Counted from the first letter of the stretch, positions 39,101-48,997 are shown. The stretch is 64,000 bases of DNA from Candidatus Aminicenantota bacterium (GCA_011772495.1 WVZL01000007.1:39464-103463), one strand, 5' to 3'. The notes: a model not told the origin generated them from the sequence alone. A program made the numbers and translations.

Positions 39101-41896
39101 ATGAGATTTTGGAAAACATTCGGATTATTCGCTGTTGCCTGGCTGCTGCTTTTTTGGTCTACGAGCCTCGCTCAAGACGTTGACTACGGAGAGCAAAAAG
39201 ACAACGGAAGGCAGGACTTTTGGTTGGGCAATAATCAAGTCAAATGCTCGATTACCTTCAAAGACGGAAAATTGATCTCGGACAGGCTCGAAGCCCGGCC
39301 GCAGTGGTCATCACGATTCAGGACTGAATCCCTGGCAGTCGAAACCGACGCGGATTTTTCCTTGGATGTGATATGGACCGGCTGGAGGGCACCAGGGAAG
39401 GTGAATAATGCCGAAAACCCTATAACACTTTCCAAGGATCATTTTCAACTGGTGCGGTACGATTTCAAGGAACTTCCCGGAGAAGTCAAGGAACTGGAAT
39501 TGTTCCTAAAGGGAATGAACAGTTCTTTCGAGCTTCTGATCACCTACCAGCTGGAAGAGAAAGCCTTCTACGTGAGGAGGAAATTAGCTGTTCGCGACCC
39601 TGAGTCAAGGCACCATTTTCTCCGCTGGGTCTGGCCTCGCCAGGGGTTTATCTCAGGAGAGGTATCCGTAGTGAAAGCCGGAGGATTCGGGCAGCCTTTA
39701 GCGCTGGGCAAAGATGGAGGAGGGGTGTTTTTTGGCCTGGAGTACCCGACTTCAGAGAATTCTATAAGGCCGGTGGGCATAGGCAAGGTCAATATCCGCT
39801 GCGGACAGGAAATGGGCGAGCGGATCGCTACTTCCTGGATTGAGAGCGAATGGGCGGTGGAAGGCCTTTCTCCTGATGAAGAGGTCAAACTCTGGTTCTG
39901 GAAATATCTGGACAGGATTCGGGTTGCTCCCTTAAAGCCTTATCTCCTCTACAACAGCTGGTATGACGTGAGGGCCCCGGAGATCGTAAAGGGCCCGACT
40001 CAGGTCATGAACGAAGAGAATTTGTTGCGCATCATCGAATCCTTCCAGGAAGAGATGGCAGAGAAGAGAGGGATAAAACTGGACGCCTTTGTTCTGGACG
40101 ATGGTTGGGATGTTTATAAGAGTGACTGGGTGTTGAGCAAGGAGCAATTTCCCAGAGGATTGGCGCCAGTGAAGCAGGCCCTCGATAGGATGGGAACGGC
40201 TCTGGGGATGTGGTTTGGCCCTATCGGCGGGTACTCGAATCGTTCCTGGCGGGTAGGATGGATGCATGAGCGCGGTTATGAAGTGATCAGAGCTCAGCCA
40301 CAGGAAGATAAACCAGGGGAGGTCAAAGGTCAGCTCTGCCTGGCTGGAAAAAACTACCGTCAACTCTTTAAGAAACGGGTGGTGGATTTAGTACGAAATG
40401 ATGGGGTGGGCTATTACAAGTGGGATGGAATCCAATTTTCCTGTAGCGCACCTGATCATGGTCATCCGGTGGGCATCTATTCGCGGCGGGCAGTCATGGA
40501 ATCAGTGATCGACCTCTGTGGCTCGGTCCGGTCTGAAAACCCGAATATCTTCTTGAATATCACCTCTGGAACCTGGCTCAGTCCCTGGTGGGTGAAGTAT
40601 GCCAACATGATCTGGATGCAGGGCTATGACTACGGCTATGCCGATGTCCCCTCGATAAGCCGTAGAGACGCCGCCATCACTTACCGTGATTATGTCCTCT
40701 TTGATGATTTGAAAAAAAATGATTCCTGGTTTCCTGTCGCTAATTTGATGACCCATGGAATTATCAAGGGCCATTTACAGAAACTAGGAGGAGAGGCCGA
40801 ATCCCTGGATAAATTTACGGATAATGCCCTCCTGTATTTTGCCCGCGGAGTTTCCATGTGGGAGCTGTACATTTCGCCAGATCTACTGACCGAAGGCGAA
40901 TGGAATGCCCTGGCCAAGTCCATCCAGTGGGCTAAGGACCGGTTCGAGATCCTGCGTTCCACAGAAATGATCGGAGGGGATCCTGGGAAGAAAATGGCTT
41001 ACGGGTATGTCCATTTCACTGGAAATCGCGGAATCGTTGCGGCCCGAAATCCTTTCATCGAATCCCAATCTCTGAGAGTGACCCTGTCTCCATCGCTGGG
41101 TCTTGATCCTGAAGCTTCTTCTTTAGTAATGGAAAGAGTTTATCCGAAGAGGTGGATTTCCCCGAGGTTGTATGGCAATGGCTCGGAGATGGTGATACCG
41201 CTTCAAGGATACGAGACTGCCATCTTCGAGCTCTACCCGCTCGAAGAGGCATCAAAACCCTTATTGGCTGGTGTGACTTTTGAAGTTTTACCAGCAAGCG
41301 AAAATGATTATGTGGTGAAATTCTATGAAGCAGGAAGAGGAACCCGAATCCTGAATCCAGGAAGAGTTTCTTCGCTGAGTTATAAAGGGAAAACAATCGA
41401 TCCAGGGAAGTTCTCTATACCGGTGAGGTATCTAAAAGAACCGGTGAGCCTGGGCTCTGTTAGGCTGGCTGCTGATGATCGATCCGAAATCCAAATCAAG
41501 TTCAAACTTCTTGATCCTGCGAAGAAAGCCACCCTGGCTGTTCTTCTTGAGCCAGCCAGAGAAGCCGAGGAGGAACAGGATCCAGAAGTGACAGCTTTTC
41601 TCGATGGAAAAGAAGTCAAACCCAAAGTTGAAAAACAGAAGGGCCGTTGGGGATGGTACTTGCTCGAGGTAGAACCTGGGAAGCATACCTCTCGATTCGT
41701 GATTACATCAACCCCAGAGCTGAAGTGGACAGGAAAGTTTTCTGCCTGGCTAGTCTGCTCTCTGAGGCCAGAGGGGAAAGAGGTCTCGTTTGGTTTAGCC
41801 CAGAATCTGACTCAACAACAAACCATGCCGCCTCTTCCTTGGCCTTCTGGCGAGATACGCAAGAATGTCAAGCTGGGAGAGGTTGAAGTCCAATAA
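39101..41896 (+). CDS. GH36-like alpha-galactosidase family protein, exported
   Basis: Glycoside hydrolase of 931 residues. It has a signal peptide (about 1-24), an N-terminal beta-sandwich (25-300), a TIM barrel with FVLDDGWD (near 330-337) and the nucleophile candidate D442 in YYKWDGIQFS, and a C-terminal beta-rich region (about 650-930) with LEPAREAEEEQDPE. The KWD motif and preceding DDGW match GH36/GH27 retaining alpha-galactosidases. An acid/base Asp could not be fixed by eye. The length exceeds classical GH36 (700-750), reflecting added C-terminal modules. GGGAGG precedes the ATG. Confidence 0.8.
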   Translation: MRFWKTFGLFAVAWLLLFWSTSLAQDVDYGEQKDNGRQDFWLGNNQVKCSITFKDGKLISDRLEARPQWSSRFRTESLAVETDADFSLDVIWTGWRAPGKVNNAENPITLSKDHFQLVRYDFKELPGEVKELELFLKGMNSSFELLITYQLEEKAFYVRRKLAVRDPESRHHFLRWVWPRQGFISGEVSVVKAGGFGQPLALGKDGGGVFFGLEYPTSENSIRPVGIGKVNIRCGQEMGERIATSWIESEWAVEGLSPDEEVKLWFWKYLDRIRVAPLKPYLLYNSWYDVRAPEIVKGPTQVMNEENLLRIIESFQEEMAEKRGIKLDAFVLDDGWDVYKSDWVLSKEQFPRGLAPVKQALDRMGTALGMWFGPIGGYSNRSWRVGWMHERGYEVIRAQPQEDKPGEVKGQLCLAGKNYRQLFKKRVVDLVRNDGVGYYKWDGIQFSCSAPDHGHPVGIYSRRAVMESVIDLCGSVRSENPNIFLNITSGTWLSPWWVKYANMIWMQGYDYGYADVPSISRRDAAITYRDYVLFDDLKKNDSWFPVANLMTHGIIKGHLQKLGGEAESLDKFTDNALLYFARGVSMWELYISPDLLTEGEWNALAKSIQWAKDRFEILRSTEMIGGDPGKKMAYGYVHFTGNRGIVAARNPFIESQSLRVTLSPSLGLDPEASSLVMERVYPKRWISPRLYGNGSEMVIPLQGYETAIFELYPLEEASKPLLAGVTFEVLPASENDYVVKFYEAGRGTRILNPGRVSSLSYKGKTIDPGKFSIPVRYLKEPVSLGSVRLAADDRSEIQIKFKLLDPAKKATLAVLLEPAREAEEEQDPEVTAFLDGKEVKPKVEKQKGRWGWYLLEVEPGKHTSRFVITSTPELKWTGKFSAWLVCSLRPEGKEVSFGLAQNLTQQQTMPPLPWPSGEIRKNVKLGEVEVQ

Positions 41897-42054
41897 TCAT
41901 TCATCAGATGTTGGCTAGCCTGCCGTTCATGGATTTGAAAGTTCGTTGAAGAAATGTAAAGAAACTTTAATCCCCTTAAAGAAAAATTAATTCCGCTTTC
42001 ATTCCGCATTTATCCTAAATGATTTAAAATCAATAAGTTTATCAATATCCATAT

Positions 42055-42070
42055 TGGCACAGAAATTGCA
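42055..42070 (+). promoter_or_regulatory. Sigma-54 (-24/-12) promoter
   Basis: TGGCAC (42055-42060), five bases, TTGCA (42066-42070): an exact match to the consensus with GG and GC 10 bp apart. It drives the TPR lipoprotein, with a start expected near 42082. An activator binding site was not identified. Confidence 0.75.
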
Positions 42071-42100
42071 ATAAAAAAAGTCAAAAGGAAACGGCGCCTC

Positions 42101-42154
42101 ATGAAGGAGGGTAAAAAACATTTACAGACACTAAAAAAGGGAGGCCGTAGATGA
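42101..42154 (+). CDS. Possible 17-codon leader peptide
   Basis: An ATG at 42101 opens a lysine-rich 17-residue frame whose TGA overlaps the lipoprotein's ATG as ATGA. The ribosome site is weak, so this may be chance. Confidence 0.2.
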   Translation: MKEGKKHLQTLKKGGRR

Positions 42155-42900
42155 GGATCTGGATTATCATAATCTTAATCATCTTGCTCCTCATTTTTTC
42201 TTCATGCTCCATCCATAAAGAGCCGTCTTCTCCCGTCGCAGCCTCTTCAGAGGAGAGTTATTATTATCATCTTGCTGAAGGGAGAACGTATTTAAGACAG
42301 AATGATTCAGGAAAAGCTCTTGACCATTTGATAAAAGCTGTGGCTCTGAAGCCGAATTCCCCCAGAGCCCATAATTTCTTGGGGATCGCTTATTTCCAGC
42401 AAGAAGACTACAAACTGGCTAAAAAGGAGTACGAGAAAGCGCTCGATTTAAACTCATCGTATGCCCAAGCCTACAACAACCTGGGTAGTGTGTATTTCAT
42501 GTTGAGTGAGTTTGCTAAGGCAAAGGCCTTGTTCAAGAAAGCTCTCTCCTTATTTCCAGACATGGTTTCTGCTCACTATAGTCTGGGAACTCTTCTGGTT
42601 GCTCAGGGACACGTCGAAGAGGGAACTCAATATCTTCTGAAAGGAATTGAACTCAGCCCTGACTTTTTAGATAGGAATAAAGCCTTTATTGCCAATTTTT
42701 CTTCCTCGGTTATCGGCACGCCTGAACTTTTATTCACCTATGCCAGACTCTATGCTTCAGTAGGCAACATCGAGAAGACGATTGAGTATTTAACCAAGGC
42801 TCAGAAAGCCGGTTTCAGAGAATGGCATCGTATTGATGATGAAAAGGAGTTCCAGGGAATTCGAGAAGACCAAAGAATTCAGGATTTTATAAAATCATAA
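42151..42900 (+). CDS. TPR-repeat lipoprotein
   Basis: Lipid-anchored protein of 249 residues. Lipobox IFSSC places the Cys at residue 19. Four to five tetratricopeptide repeats follow (about 42-180), including YLRQNDSGKALDHLIKAVAL, AYNNLGSVYFML and AHYSLGTLLVAQG. The end region (ARLYASVGNIEKTIEYL then AGFREWHRIDDEKEF) resembles TPR-end-of-group proteins. TPR lipoproteins act as scaffolds in outer-membrane and secretion complexes, but no partner is visible. The GGGAGG site is 5 bp from the start, and the sigma-54 promoter makes this one of few regulated genes here. Confidence 0.85.
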   Translation: MRIWIIIILIILLLIFSSCSIHKEPSSPVAASSEESYYYHLAEGRTYLRQNDSGKALDHLIKAVALKPNSPRAHNFLGIAYFQQEDYKLAKKEYEKALDLNSSYAQAYNNLGSVYFMLSEFAKAKALFKKALSLFPDMVSAHYSLGTLLVAQGHVEEGTQYLLKGIELSPDFLDRNKAFIANFSSSVIGTPELLFTYARLYASVGNIEKTIEYLTKAQKAGFREWHRIDDEKEFQGIREDQRIQDFIKS

Positions 42901-42910
42901 ATCGAAATGG

Positions 42911-42985
42911 ATAAACTGAGTGCCGGGCGGCTCTGCTTTTTATGGTTTCTGCCTGTTCTTTCTCCTTGCTCAGTTTATTTTTTAA
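42911..42985 (+). terminator. Long-loop terminator-like structure
   Basis: ATAAACTGAG (42911-42920) pairs with CTCAGTTTAT (42969-42978), enclosing a GCCG/CGGC hairpin, and a T-rich tail follows to 42985. Confidence 0.45.
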
Positions 42986-43055
42986 ATATATAACAGGCCG
43001 AGAGGCTAGTTAAAAAATTAAGCATCCGCCCGGGGATTCCTCCTGCAAACAAAAT

Positions 43056-43133
43056 GGGGACGGTTCTATTTTTTAAAACAGTTAGCATAGCACCATCAAA
43101 TATAGGTAAGAATAAAAAAATAGAACCGTCCTC
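43056..43133. repeat. Family-2 inverted-repeat element, copy 2
   Basis: GGGGACGGTTCTATTTTTTA (43056-43075) faces AAAAAAATAGAACCGTCCTC (43114-43133) across about 38 bp. The element length and arms match copy 1 (8693-8768) but the right end is mutated by one base. With the terminator and promoter it accounts for the 344-bp gap 42901-43244. Confidence 0.85.
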
Positions 43134-43190
43134 TATTCTAAAAATCTGAAGGGAGCAAAACCATTCCCAAATACCTCCCCCTCTTTTCTT

Positions 43191-43219
43191 TTGACATCCC
43201 CTTTTTCCTATGTTATAGC
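43191..43219 (+). promoter_or_regulatory. Promoter of msrPQ
   Basis: TTGACA (43191-43196), 17 bp ending TGT, TATAGC (43214-43219). The context TTTTGACATC is shared with other promoters. Confidence 0.65.
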
Positions 43220-43244
43220 TGTCTAAACAAAAAAAGGATGGTTC

Positions 43245-44195
43245 ATGCTCATCAAGAGAGTGCCGGACATAAAATCGTCAGAGATTACCGATAAGACACT
43301 CTACATGAACCGGCGGCAGTTTATCTTTAGAACGGCCACCATGGCCGGAGTGGGGCTGGCAGTCCCTCAGCTCCTTTTTTCGACTGCTAACCATCCTGAA
43401 AAGAAGCTCCAAGTCAAAGTCCGCGGGAAGTACCGGCTGGAAGAAAAAATGACATCTTTTAAGAACGCCGCGAGTTACAATAATTTTTACGAATTTTCCA
43501 CCGGGAAAGAAGATATTGACAGACTCAGTCAAAATTTTCGCACCAGACCCTGGACAGTTTCGGTCGAGGGACACGTTAAAAAGCCGAAGACCTACGATAT
43601 TGATGACCTCATCAAGATGTTCCCTCTAGAAGAACGTGTTTACCGCTTCCGCTGCGTGGAAGCCTGGTCTATGGTTGTCCCTTGGATAGGATTCCCGCTG
43701 GGAGACCTCATGAAGATAGTTGAACCGACCTCGAAAGCAAAGTATGTTGAGTTCACCACTCTTTACGACCCTGAAATGATGCCAGGCCAGCGGAGCCGTA
43801 TTCTTGATTGGCCTTATGTTGAGGGACTCAGGATGGATGAGGCCAGCCATCCGCTGACTTTTATGGCGGTGGGCATGTACGACGAGGTGATGCCCAACCA
43901 GAACGGGGCCCCGATAAGGCTCGTTGTCCCCTGGAAATACGGATTCAAGAGCATCAAATCCATCGTCCGGATTAGATTCATAGAGCAAATGCCGACGACC
44001 AGTTGGGTAAAGGCCATACCCCGAGAATACGGATTCTATGCCAATGTGAACCCGAAGGTGGACCATCCGCGCTGGAGTCAGTCGAGAGAACGCCGCCTCG
44101 GTGAATTCCGCAAGAAAAAGACCAAAATCTTCAACGGGTACGCAGAGCAGGTGGCGTACCTTTATGCCGGGATGGATCTACGAAAATTCTATTGA
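43245..44195 (+). CDS. msrP: Protein-methionine-sulfoxide reductase catalytic subunit
   Basis: Periplasmic molybdopterin enzyme of 316 residues that repairs oxidised methionines in exported proteins. A Tat signal begins with NRRQFIF; the N-terminal extension before it ([12 protein letters not shown]) parallels that of E. coli MsrP, so the 43245 start is kept. The molybdenum-ligand Cys is C137 in [21 protein letters not shown], the [21 protein letters not shown] segment and the C-terminal [19 protein letters not shown] are family hallmarks. The membrane heme partner begins 16 bp downstream, forming the usual msrPQ pair that draws electrons from the quinone pool. Confidence 0.95.
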   Translation: MLIKRVPDIKSSEITDKTLYMNRRQFIFRTATMAGVGLAVPQLLFSTANHPEKKLQVKVRGKYRLEEKMTSFKNAASYNNFYEFSTGKEDIDRLSQNFRTRPWTVSVEGHVKKPKTYDIDDLIKMFPLEERVYRFRCVEAWSMVVPWIGFPLGDLMKIVEPTSKAKYVEFTTLYDPEMMPGQRSRILDWPYVEGLRMDEASHPLTFMAVGMYDEVMPNQNGAPIRLVVPWKYGFKSIKSIVRIRFIEQMPTTSWVKAIPREYGFYANVNPKVDHPRWSQSRERRLGEFRKKKTKIFNGYAEQVAYLYAGMDLRKFY

Positions 44196-44211
44196 AGGAC
44201 AAATCAACGAC

Positions 44212-44832
44212 ATGAATGATGTTCCCCGACCAATAAAATTTCTCAAGGGGGGAATCTTCATTGCCTCCCTGTTGCCGCTGGCGTGGCTGGCCGGACAGTT
44301 CTTATTCGGAGACCTCGGAGCAAATCCGATCGAGAAGGCTCTTCACCTCACCGGTGACTGGACGCTCAATTTTCTTATCCTGACTCTGGCCATCACTCCT
44401 CTGCGTCGCTTGACCAGATGGGAATGGCTTTCGAAATTTCGAAGGATGATAGGACTTTTTGCTTTCTGCTACGCATTTCTTCATTTCCTGATATACATCG
44501 GGTTGGACCAGTTTTTTTCATGGGAGGCGATGGTTAAGGATTTTGCGGTGCACCCGCGATTGTTCGTAGGTTTGTTAAGCTTTATCCTTTTGATGCCTCC
44601 CACTATAACCTCTTCTGCCCGCATGATAGCCCGACTGGGGATTAAGCGTTGGCAATGGGTCCACCGGCCCATCTATCTCGCAGCCATAGGTGGGGTTATC
44701 CATTACTTTTGGCTGGTAAAGAGAGATATTCAGAGACCTCTGGTGTATGCGATCATACTCGGAATCCTGTTGGGATATCGGTTAGTCATGTGGACGCTGA
44801 GTCGCTCTCGCTCCGCGCCACCCCCTCTTTAA
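44212..44832 (+). CDS. msrQ: Heme-binding membrane subunit of MsrPQ
   Basis: Inner-membrane cytochrome-b-type protein of about 206 residues with six hydrophobic segments. It passes electrons to MsrP. Family features: helix with HLTGDWTLNFLILTLAITPLRR, the His-bearing AFLHFLIYIGLD, and the WQWVHRPIYLAAIGGVIHYFW block, whose His residues bind heme. A longer reading frame opens in the msrP coding region, but the ATG at 44212 is the natural start. The Shine-Dalgarno (GAAGGA) is modest. It is paired with msrP. Confidence 0.93.
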   Translation: MNDVPRPIKFLKGGIFIASLLPLAWLAGQFLFGDLGANPIEKALHLTGDWTLNFLILTLAITPLRRLTRWEWLSKFRRMIGLFAFCYAFLHFLIYIGLDQFFSWEAMVKDFAVHPRLFVGLLSFILLMPPTITSSARMIARLGIKRWQWVHRPIYLAAIGGVIHYFWLVKRDIQRPLVYAIILGILLGYRLVMWTLSRSRSAPPPL

Positions 44833-45025
44833 GAGACTGAAGCAAGATTGCAGTCGCTAGATTGTTTTCAGAGCCCGAAAGTGGGGAAGGTCCATTTTTT
44901 TGCCTGCAATATTTTTCCAGAATCACTGCAGATCTATTGGTCCGAAGGATTAAAATAGGACAGTCAAAATAGAGATAGGCCCTAAGTGTTCTTGAGGTGA
45001 AATGAATTAAAAGTTAGGTGGAGAT

Positions 45026-46033
45026 ATGAAAGATTGGAAATCTGTTTTAAAGGCGGATTCCACCGGCTGGCTGTTGGGAAAAGACAATCCCTCGGTGCGA
45101 TACTTTGCTTTGACTGAAATCCTGGAAAAAAGCGAGAAGGATTCTGAAGTGAAGGAAGCCAGAGCGGATATCATGGAAACCGGAGTTGTTCCCAGGATAT
45201 TATCTAAGCAGAGGAAGGAAGGCTATTGGGAGGCTCCCGAAAGGTTCTACACGGCGAAATACAAAGGAACCGTCTGGCAGCTCATGATCCTAGCCGAGCT
45301 CGGGGCAGAGGGGGGTGAGGAACGCATCAAAAGAGCCTGTGAATTCATTCTCCAGAATTCCCAGAGCCGCGAAAATGGCGGCTTTTCGATATGGAAGAGT
45401 GATAGAACAAGAGGAGGGAGGTCCAGTGGAGTTATACCCTGCCTGACCGGAAACATAGTTTGGAGCCTGATCAGGCTTGGTTATTTGGAAGACTCCCGGG
45501 TAAAACAGGGAATCGACTGGATAATAACTTATCAAAGATTCGATGACGGGGTAGAAAAGAAGCCCAAAGACTGGCCCTACGAGAGATGGGAGATCTGTTG
45601 GGGGAGGCACAGCTGCCACATGGGAGTGGTCAAAGCCTTGAAGGCCCTGGCAGAAATTCCAGCTGATAAGAGATCCAAGAAGGTGAAAAACACGATCGAT
45701 GAAGGAGTCGAGTATCTGCTCAAGCATCATATCTACAAGAGAAGCCACGACCTGCAGCGGGTATCCAAGCCAAAATGGCTGCGCTTTGGGTTTCCTCTAA
45801 TGTATCAGACAGATGTCTTGGACATCCTGGGGATTTTGACCAGCCTGGGCTATAGGGATAAACGCCTTCAGGAAGCCGTAGATTTAATAACCTCTAAGCA
45901 AGATGAGCAGGGCAGATGGATATTAGAAAGCACTTTCAACGGGCGCTTCCAGACCAACATCGAACAAAAAGGTAAGCCGAGCAAATGGGTCACTCTGAGA
46001 GCTCTTCAGGTCTTGAAGAAGTTTTACGGATAA
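45026..46033 (+). CDS. Alpha/alpha-toroid (prenyltransferase/squalene-cyclase-like) protein
   Basis: Protein of 335 residues without a signal peptide. Repeated helical pairs such as TVWQLMILAELGAEGGEERI, NIVWSLIRLGYLEDSRVKQ, HSCHMGVVKALKAL and VLDILGILTSLGYRDK give the alpha/alpha-barrel pattern of terpenoid cyclases and prenyltransferases. The QxxDxGRW-like segment (KQDEQGRWILE) occurs near the end. No DxDD or DxDTA-type cyclase motif is evident, so catalysis is doubtful. Relatives are sometimes mislabelled as nitrogen-fixation protein. Monocistronic; AGGTGGAG precedes the ATG. Confidence 0.65.
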   Translation: MKDWKSVLKADSTGWLLGKDNPSVRYFALTEILEKSEKDSEVKEARADIMETGVVPRILSKQRKEGYWEAPERFYTAKYKGTVWQLMILAELGAEGGEERIKRACEFILQNSQSRENGGFSIWKSDRTRGGRSSGVIPCLTGNIVWSLIRLGYLEDSRVKQGIDWIITYQRFDDGVEKKPKDWPYERWEICWGRHSCHMGVVKALKALAEIPADKRSKKVKNTIDEGVEYLLKHHIYKRSHDLQRVSKPKWLRFGFPLMYQTDVLDILGILTSLGYRDKRLQEAVDLITSKQDEQGRWILESTFNGRFQTNIEQKGKPSKWVTLRALQVLKKFYG

Positions 46034-46073
46034 AAAATAGAACCGAATAATAGAGGGGATGGTTTTATTTTAT
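46032..46073. repeat. Family-2-like half-arms in inverted order
   Basis: AAAAAATAGAACCG (46032-46045) is followed by GGGGATGGTTTTATTTTA (46055-46072). These equal a right arm then a left arm of the family-2 element, so they can pair with each other. It lies between convergent genes and may end transcription in both directions. Confidence 0.55.
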
Positions 46074-46163
46074 CACTCCTTTTTCTTATTGTATTAAGCA
46101 TTATTCTTTTACAGAGTATTTGGTTATGAACGAACTGAAGGAAAAGAATTAAACTGGATTCTG

Positions 46164-48545
46164 TTACTCGTACTTTAATGTTGTAGAGGGATTGGCCCGG
46201 GCTGCATGCAAGGTATGAATGCTGACTGTAATAGTAGCCAAAAGAAGGGCCAGGAGCCCGGAAATCAAGAAGACCCATGGAGTCAAGGTGACTCGAAAAG
46301 CGTAATTCCTTAGTACTACAGAAATGGCCAGATAGGCTGCTGGCCAGGCTATGATGTTTGCTGCGAGAACAAGCCATATGAATTCCCTGTTGATTAGCAG
46401 GAGGATATGGCGGGCTGATGCGCCTAGCACTCTACGGATACCGATTTCTTTTGTTCTGAGAAAAATGATCTGAAGAGTCAAGCCGAACAAACCGGAACAT
46501 GCGATCAGGATGGCAAAGAGGGAGGCGTATTCCACCATCCGGATCCATTGCTCCTCGCGTTCGTACAACCGTGCGACATCTTCATCCAGAAAGGAATATT
46601 CGAATGGAACCTGAGGGGCAAGGGTCGCAAATTCCTTCTTAATATCGGTGATCGTCTCTCGGAGCCTGTTCCCTTTGACTTTTATAAAGACGAAGTTGTA
46701 GTCCATCCCGACCATGCCTATAAAAGCTGGATAAATGGGACCGTGCATAGACTGGGAGTGAAAATCTTCGACCACACCGATAATCTCCCGGTCAAAATCG
46801 CTCTTGAAAAACTCGGAGAGGCGGCGTCCGACAGGAGCCTTCACACTGAGCATCTTAGCAAACGACTCATTGATGACGATCGATCCTTCGAGGTCTGAAG
46901 GATATTCATCTGAGAAATTTCTTCCAGCTACGAGCTTCATCCCCAGTGTTGGGAAAAAATCCTGGTCGACGTAGTTATAAACGACAAGGCTCGGCTCACC
47001 GCTCATTCTTTCAAAATAGGTCCCCATCCAGCCCTCTGAAAGACTTGAAGCAGAGCCGCTGACTCCCTGAATCCTATCGTAGAGGAGAAGATTGTTTTTC
47101 AAATTCGATATGAAAGCAGTGCTTCTTTTAAAGTCCGCAGTGAGATTCTTGAGAGGCAGCACAATGACTTGATCGGCATCGTATCCGAGATATCTATTGA
47201 GCATGTAGGTCTTCTGTTTATACATGAAGATCGTGGAGATGATTAGAAAAATGGATATCCCGAACTGAAAAACGATCAAAGTCCTGCTAAAGATGCTTTT
47301 CCTGGATAATTTCATCTTCCCCCGAAAGAGATCGATGGAGGAAAACTTAGACAGAAAAAGAGCTGGGTAGCTTCCCGCAGCAATGCCCACCAGAAAGACT
47401 AGCCCGGTGTAGAAAATAATATTCCATTCATTGGAAAAAACATCCAGCCTTAGATTTTTCTGAGAGAGACGGTTGAATGCTGGCATGAAAAGCTCAGCCA
47501 TCACAAGGCCGATCATGAGGGATAGAAAGCTGCACATCAGTGATTCGAACCAGAACTGTACGATAAGCTGTTTCCTGTGGGCTCCGAGGACTTTGCGAAC
47601 TCCGATTTCTTTTATTCGCGTTGATGCCTTCCCGATGGAGAGATTCATGAAATTGAAGCAGGCAATCATCATGACAAGCAGCGAGATCGCAGCCAGGATG
47701 AGGGAATAATTGATTGTGCTTTTCTGGGACAAAACATAAGAATCATATTGTCCTCTTAAATGAAAGTCGGCGAAAGCCTGAAGAACATGTCCGCTATCCT
47801 TCGAGAATCTTTTTTGAACAGGAAGGTCGATGGTGGTCGTAAATTTCTCCTGGAGTGCTTTTGCCTGGGTATAATTTTCCAGCTGGATGAAACAGGTTAC
47901 GGAGCGTTCTGTTTGGGATTCATGCAAGGAATTACCGTAGAGCTTCTCCAGATTGATCAGAAAGTCAAAATTAAGACTGGAAGAGTCTGGTATGTCTTTC
48001 AAAATCCCGGTAATCACGAAATCCGAGAATTCATTGCTCAACCGGATGGATAGAATCTTGCCCAAAGGATTTTCAGTTCCGAAATATTTTTGCGCCATTG
48101 TTTCAGTAAGGACAACAGAATCTGGGCGGCCGAGAATATCTGTGGTTTCAGCATATTTTAAGGGGAATGTAAACATGTCGAGAAAGGAGGGATCAGTGGC
48201 TAGAGTTTTTTCTTCGAAAATCTTATTCTTGAATCTGACAACAGAATTTTGCCTTTCGATCCGAACAGCCCGAATGACCTCAGGGAACTGGTGGACAAGT
48301 TCGAGTGCTGTATGGGCTTTGGGAACAGAGACAGCTCGACCGACTGGAAGTACGAGCACGATTTTCACTTCGAAGATGTCGTCCAGGTTTTTATGGAATC
48401 TGTCAAAAGAGAGTTCGTTGCGGATGAAGAGAAAGGACAGGATGCTGCAGGCAACTCCTGTTCCCAGACCAAAGATGTTGATCAGGGTATTAAGCTTGTT
48501 TCTTCGCAAATTGCGTAACGCCACGATTAAGAAATTTTTGTACAC
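46164..48545 (-). CDS. Orphan MacB/FtsX-type permease
   Basis: Membrane protein of 793 residues. N-terminal TM (NIFGLGTGVACSILSFLFI) leads to a MacB periplasmic core domain (about 45-240), an FtsX domain with three TMs (about 285-430), a second core domain (450-620), and a C-terminal FtsX domain (about 660-790) with IGIRRVLGASARHILLLI. The two-FtsX layout matches the acidobacterial/Bacteroidetes duplicated orphan permeases. No ATPase gene is beside it. The start is GTG 48545, supported by AGGAGAG upstream. The substrate is unknown; lipoprotein or peptide export is the family inference. Confidence 0.88.
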   Translation of the reverse strand: MYKNFLIVALRNLRRNKLNTLINIFGLGTGVACSILSFLFIRNELSFDRFHKNLDDIFEVKIVLVLPVGRAVSVPKAHTALELVHQFPEVIRAVRIERQNSVVRFKNKIFEEKTLATDPSFLDMFTFPLKYAETTDILGRPDSVVLTETMAQKYFGTENPLGKILSIRLSNEFSDFVITGILKDIPDSSSLNFDFLINLEKLYGNSLHESQTERSVTCFIQLENYTQAKALQEKFTTTIDLPVQKRFSKDSGHVLQAFADFHLRGQYDSYVLSQKSTINYSLILAAISLLVMMIACFNFMNLSIGKASTRIKEIGVRKVLGAHRKQLIVQFWFESLMCSFLSLMIGLVMAELFMPAFNRLSQKNLRLDVFSNEWNIIFYTGLVFLVGIAAGSYPALFLSKFSSIDLFRGKMKLSRKSIFSRTLIVFQFGISIFLIISTIFMYKQKTYMLNRYLGYDADQVIVLPLKNLTADFKRSTAFISNLKNNLLLYDRIQGVSGSASSLSEGWMGTYFERMSGEPSLVVYNYVDQDFFPTLGMKLVAGRNFSDEYPSDLEGSIVINESFAKMLSVKAPVGRRLSEFFKSDFDREIIGVVEDFHSQSMHGPIYPAFIGMVGMDYNFVFIKVKGNRLRETITDIKKEFATLAPQVPFEYSFLDEDVARLYEREEQWIRMVEYASLFAILIACSGLFGLTLQIIFLRTKEIGIRRVLGASARHILLLINREFIWLVLAANIIAWPAAYLAISVVLRNYAFRVTLTPWVFLISGLLALLLATITVSIHTLHAARANPSTTLKYE

Positions 48546-48926
48546 ATCTCTCTCCTATTTTGTTTTAGAACAAAAACCAGGATTTGGATCAATCATTATC
48601 ACTGTTAGAATAGCAAAAAATAAACCAATCCAGACAATCAAATATACATACATTAGTAGCAAATAACATGCCAAATTCATCTTCTTAGGATTTGCTAATA
48701 CTTATGAAACATACATGTATCATTTATTGACAGCTAATGTCCGTACTCGAACAGAAATAAATATTCCCCATATCAACTTTATGACAGAGAATAGCCAAAT
48801 TCCGTAGCTTTATAATCCACTCTTAACCTATTGTTTTGCATGATAGAGCAGTTCCCAAGCAATTTTGGAATCAAAAGAAAAATAGAAATGGCCCAGAATT
48901 TTTGCCTATTTTTCCTATCTTATTAC
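48546..48926. other. AT-rich intergenic region between divergent genes
   Basis: No ORF with a ribosome site is visible. The only feature is a perfect ATACATGTAT palindrome at 48711-48720, plus a TTGACA at 48727 without a matching -10. Confidence 0.5.
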
Positions 48927-48955
48927 TTGACAATAAAGAGTGTTTTTGCGATTTT
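48927..48955 (+). promoter_or_regulatory. Probable promoter of the DUF1579 gene
   Basis: TTGACA (48927-48932), 17 bp ending TGC, GATTTT (48950-48955). The -10 is weak but the spacing and TGC fit the local family. Confidence 0.5.
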
Positions 48956-48997
48956 AATGATTCATTTAATTTCTAATAATTTCTGTAGGAGGAACAA

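Noticed and set aside
47953-48666. A 237-codon plus-strand frame across the FtsX gene start
   Set aside because: It overlaps a strongly supported permease on the other strand and lacks a start signal.
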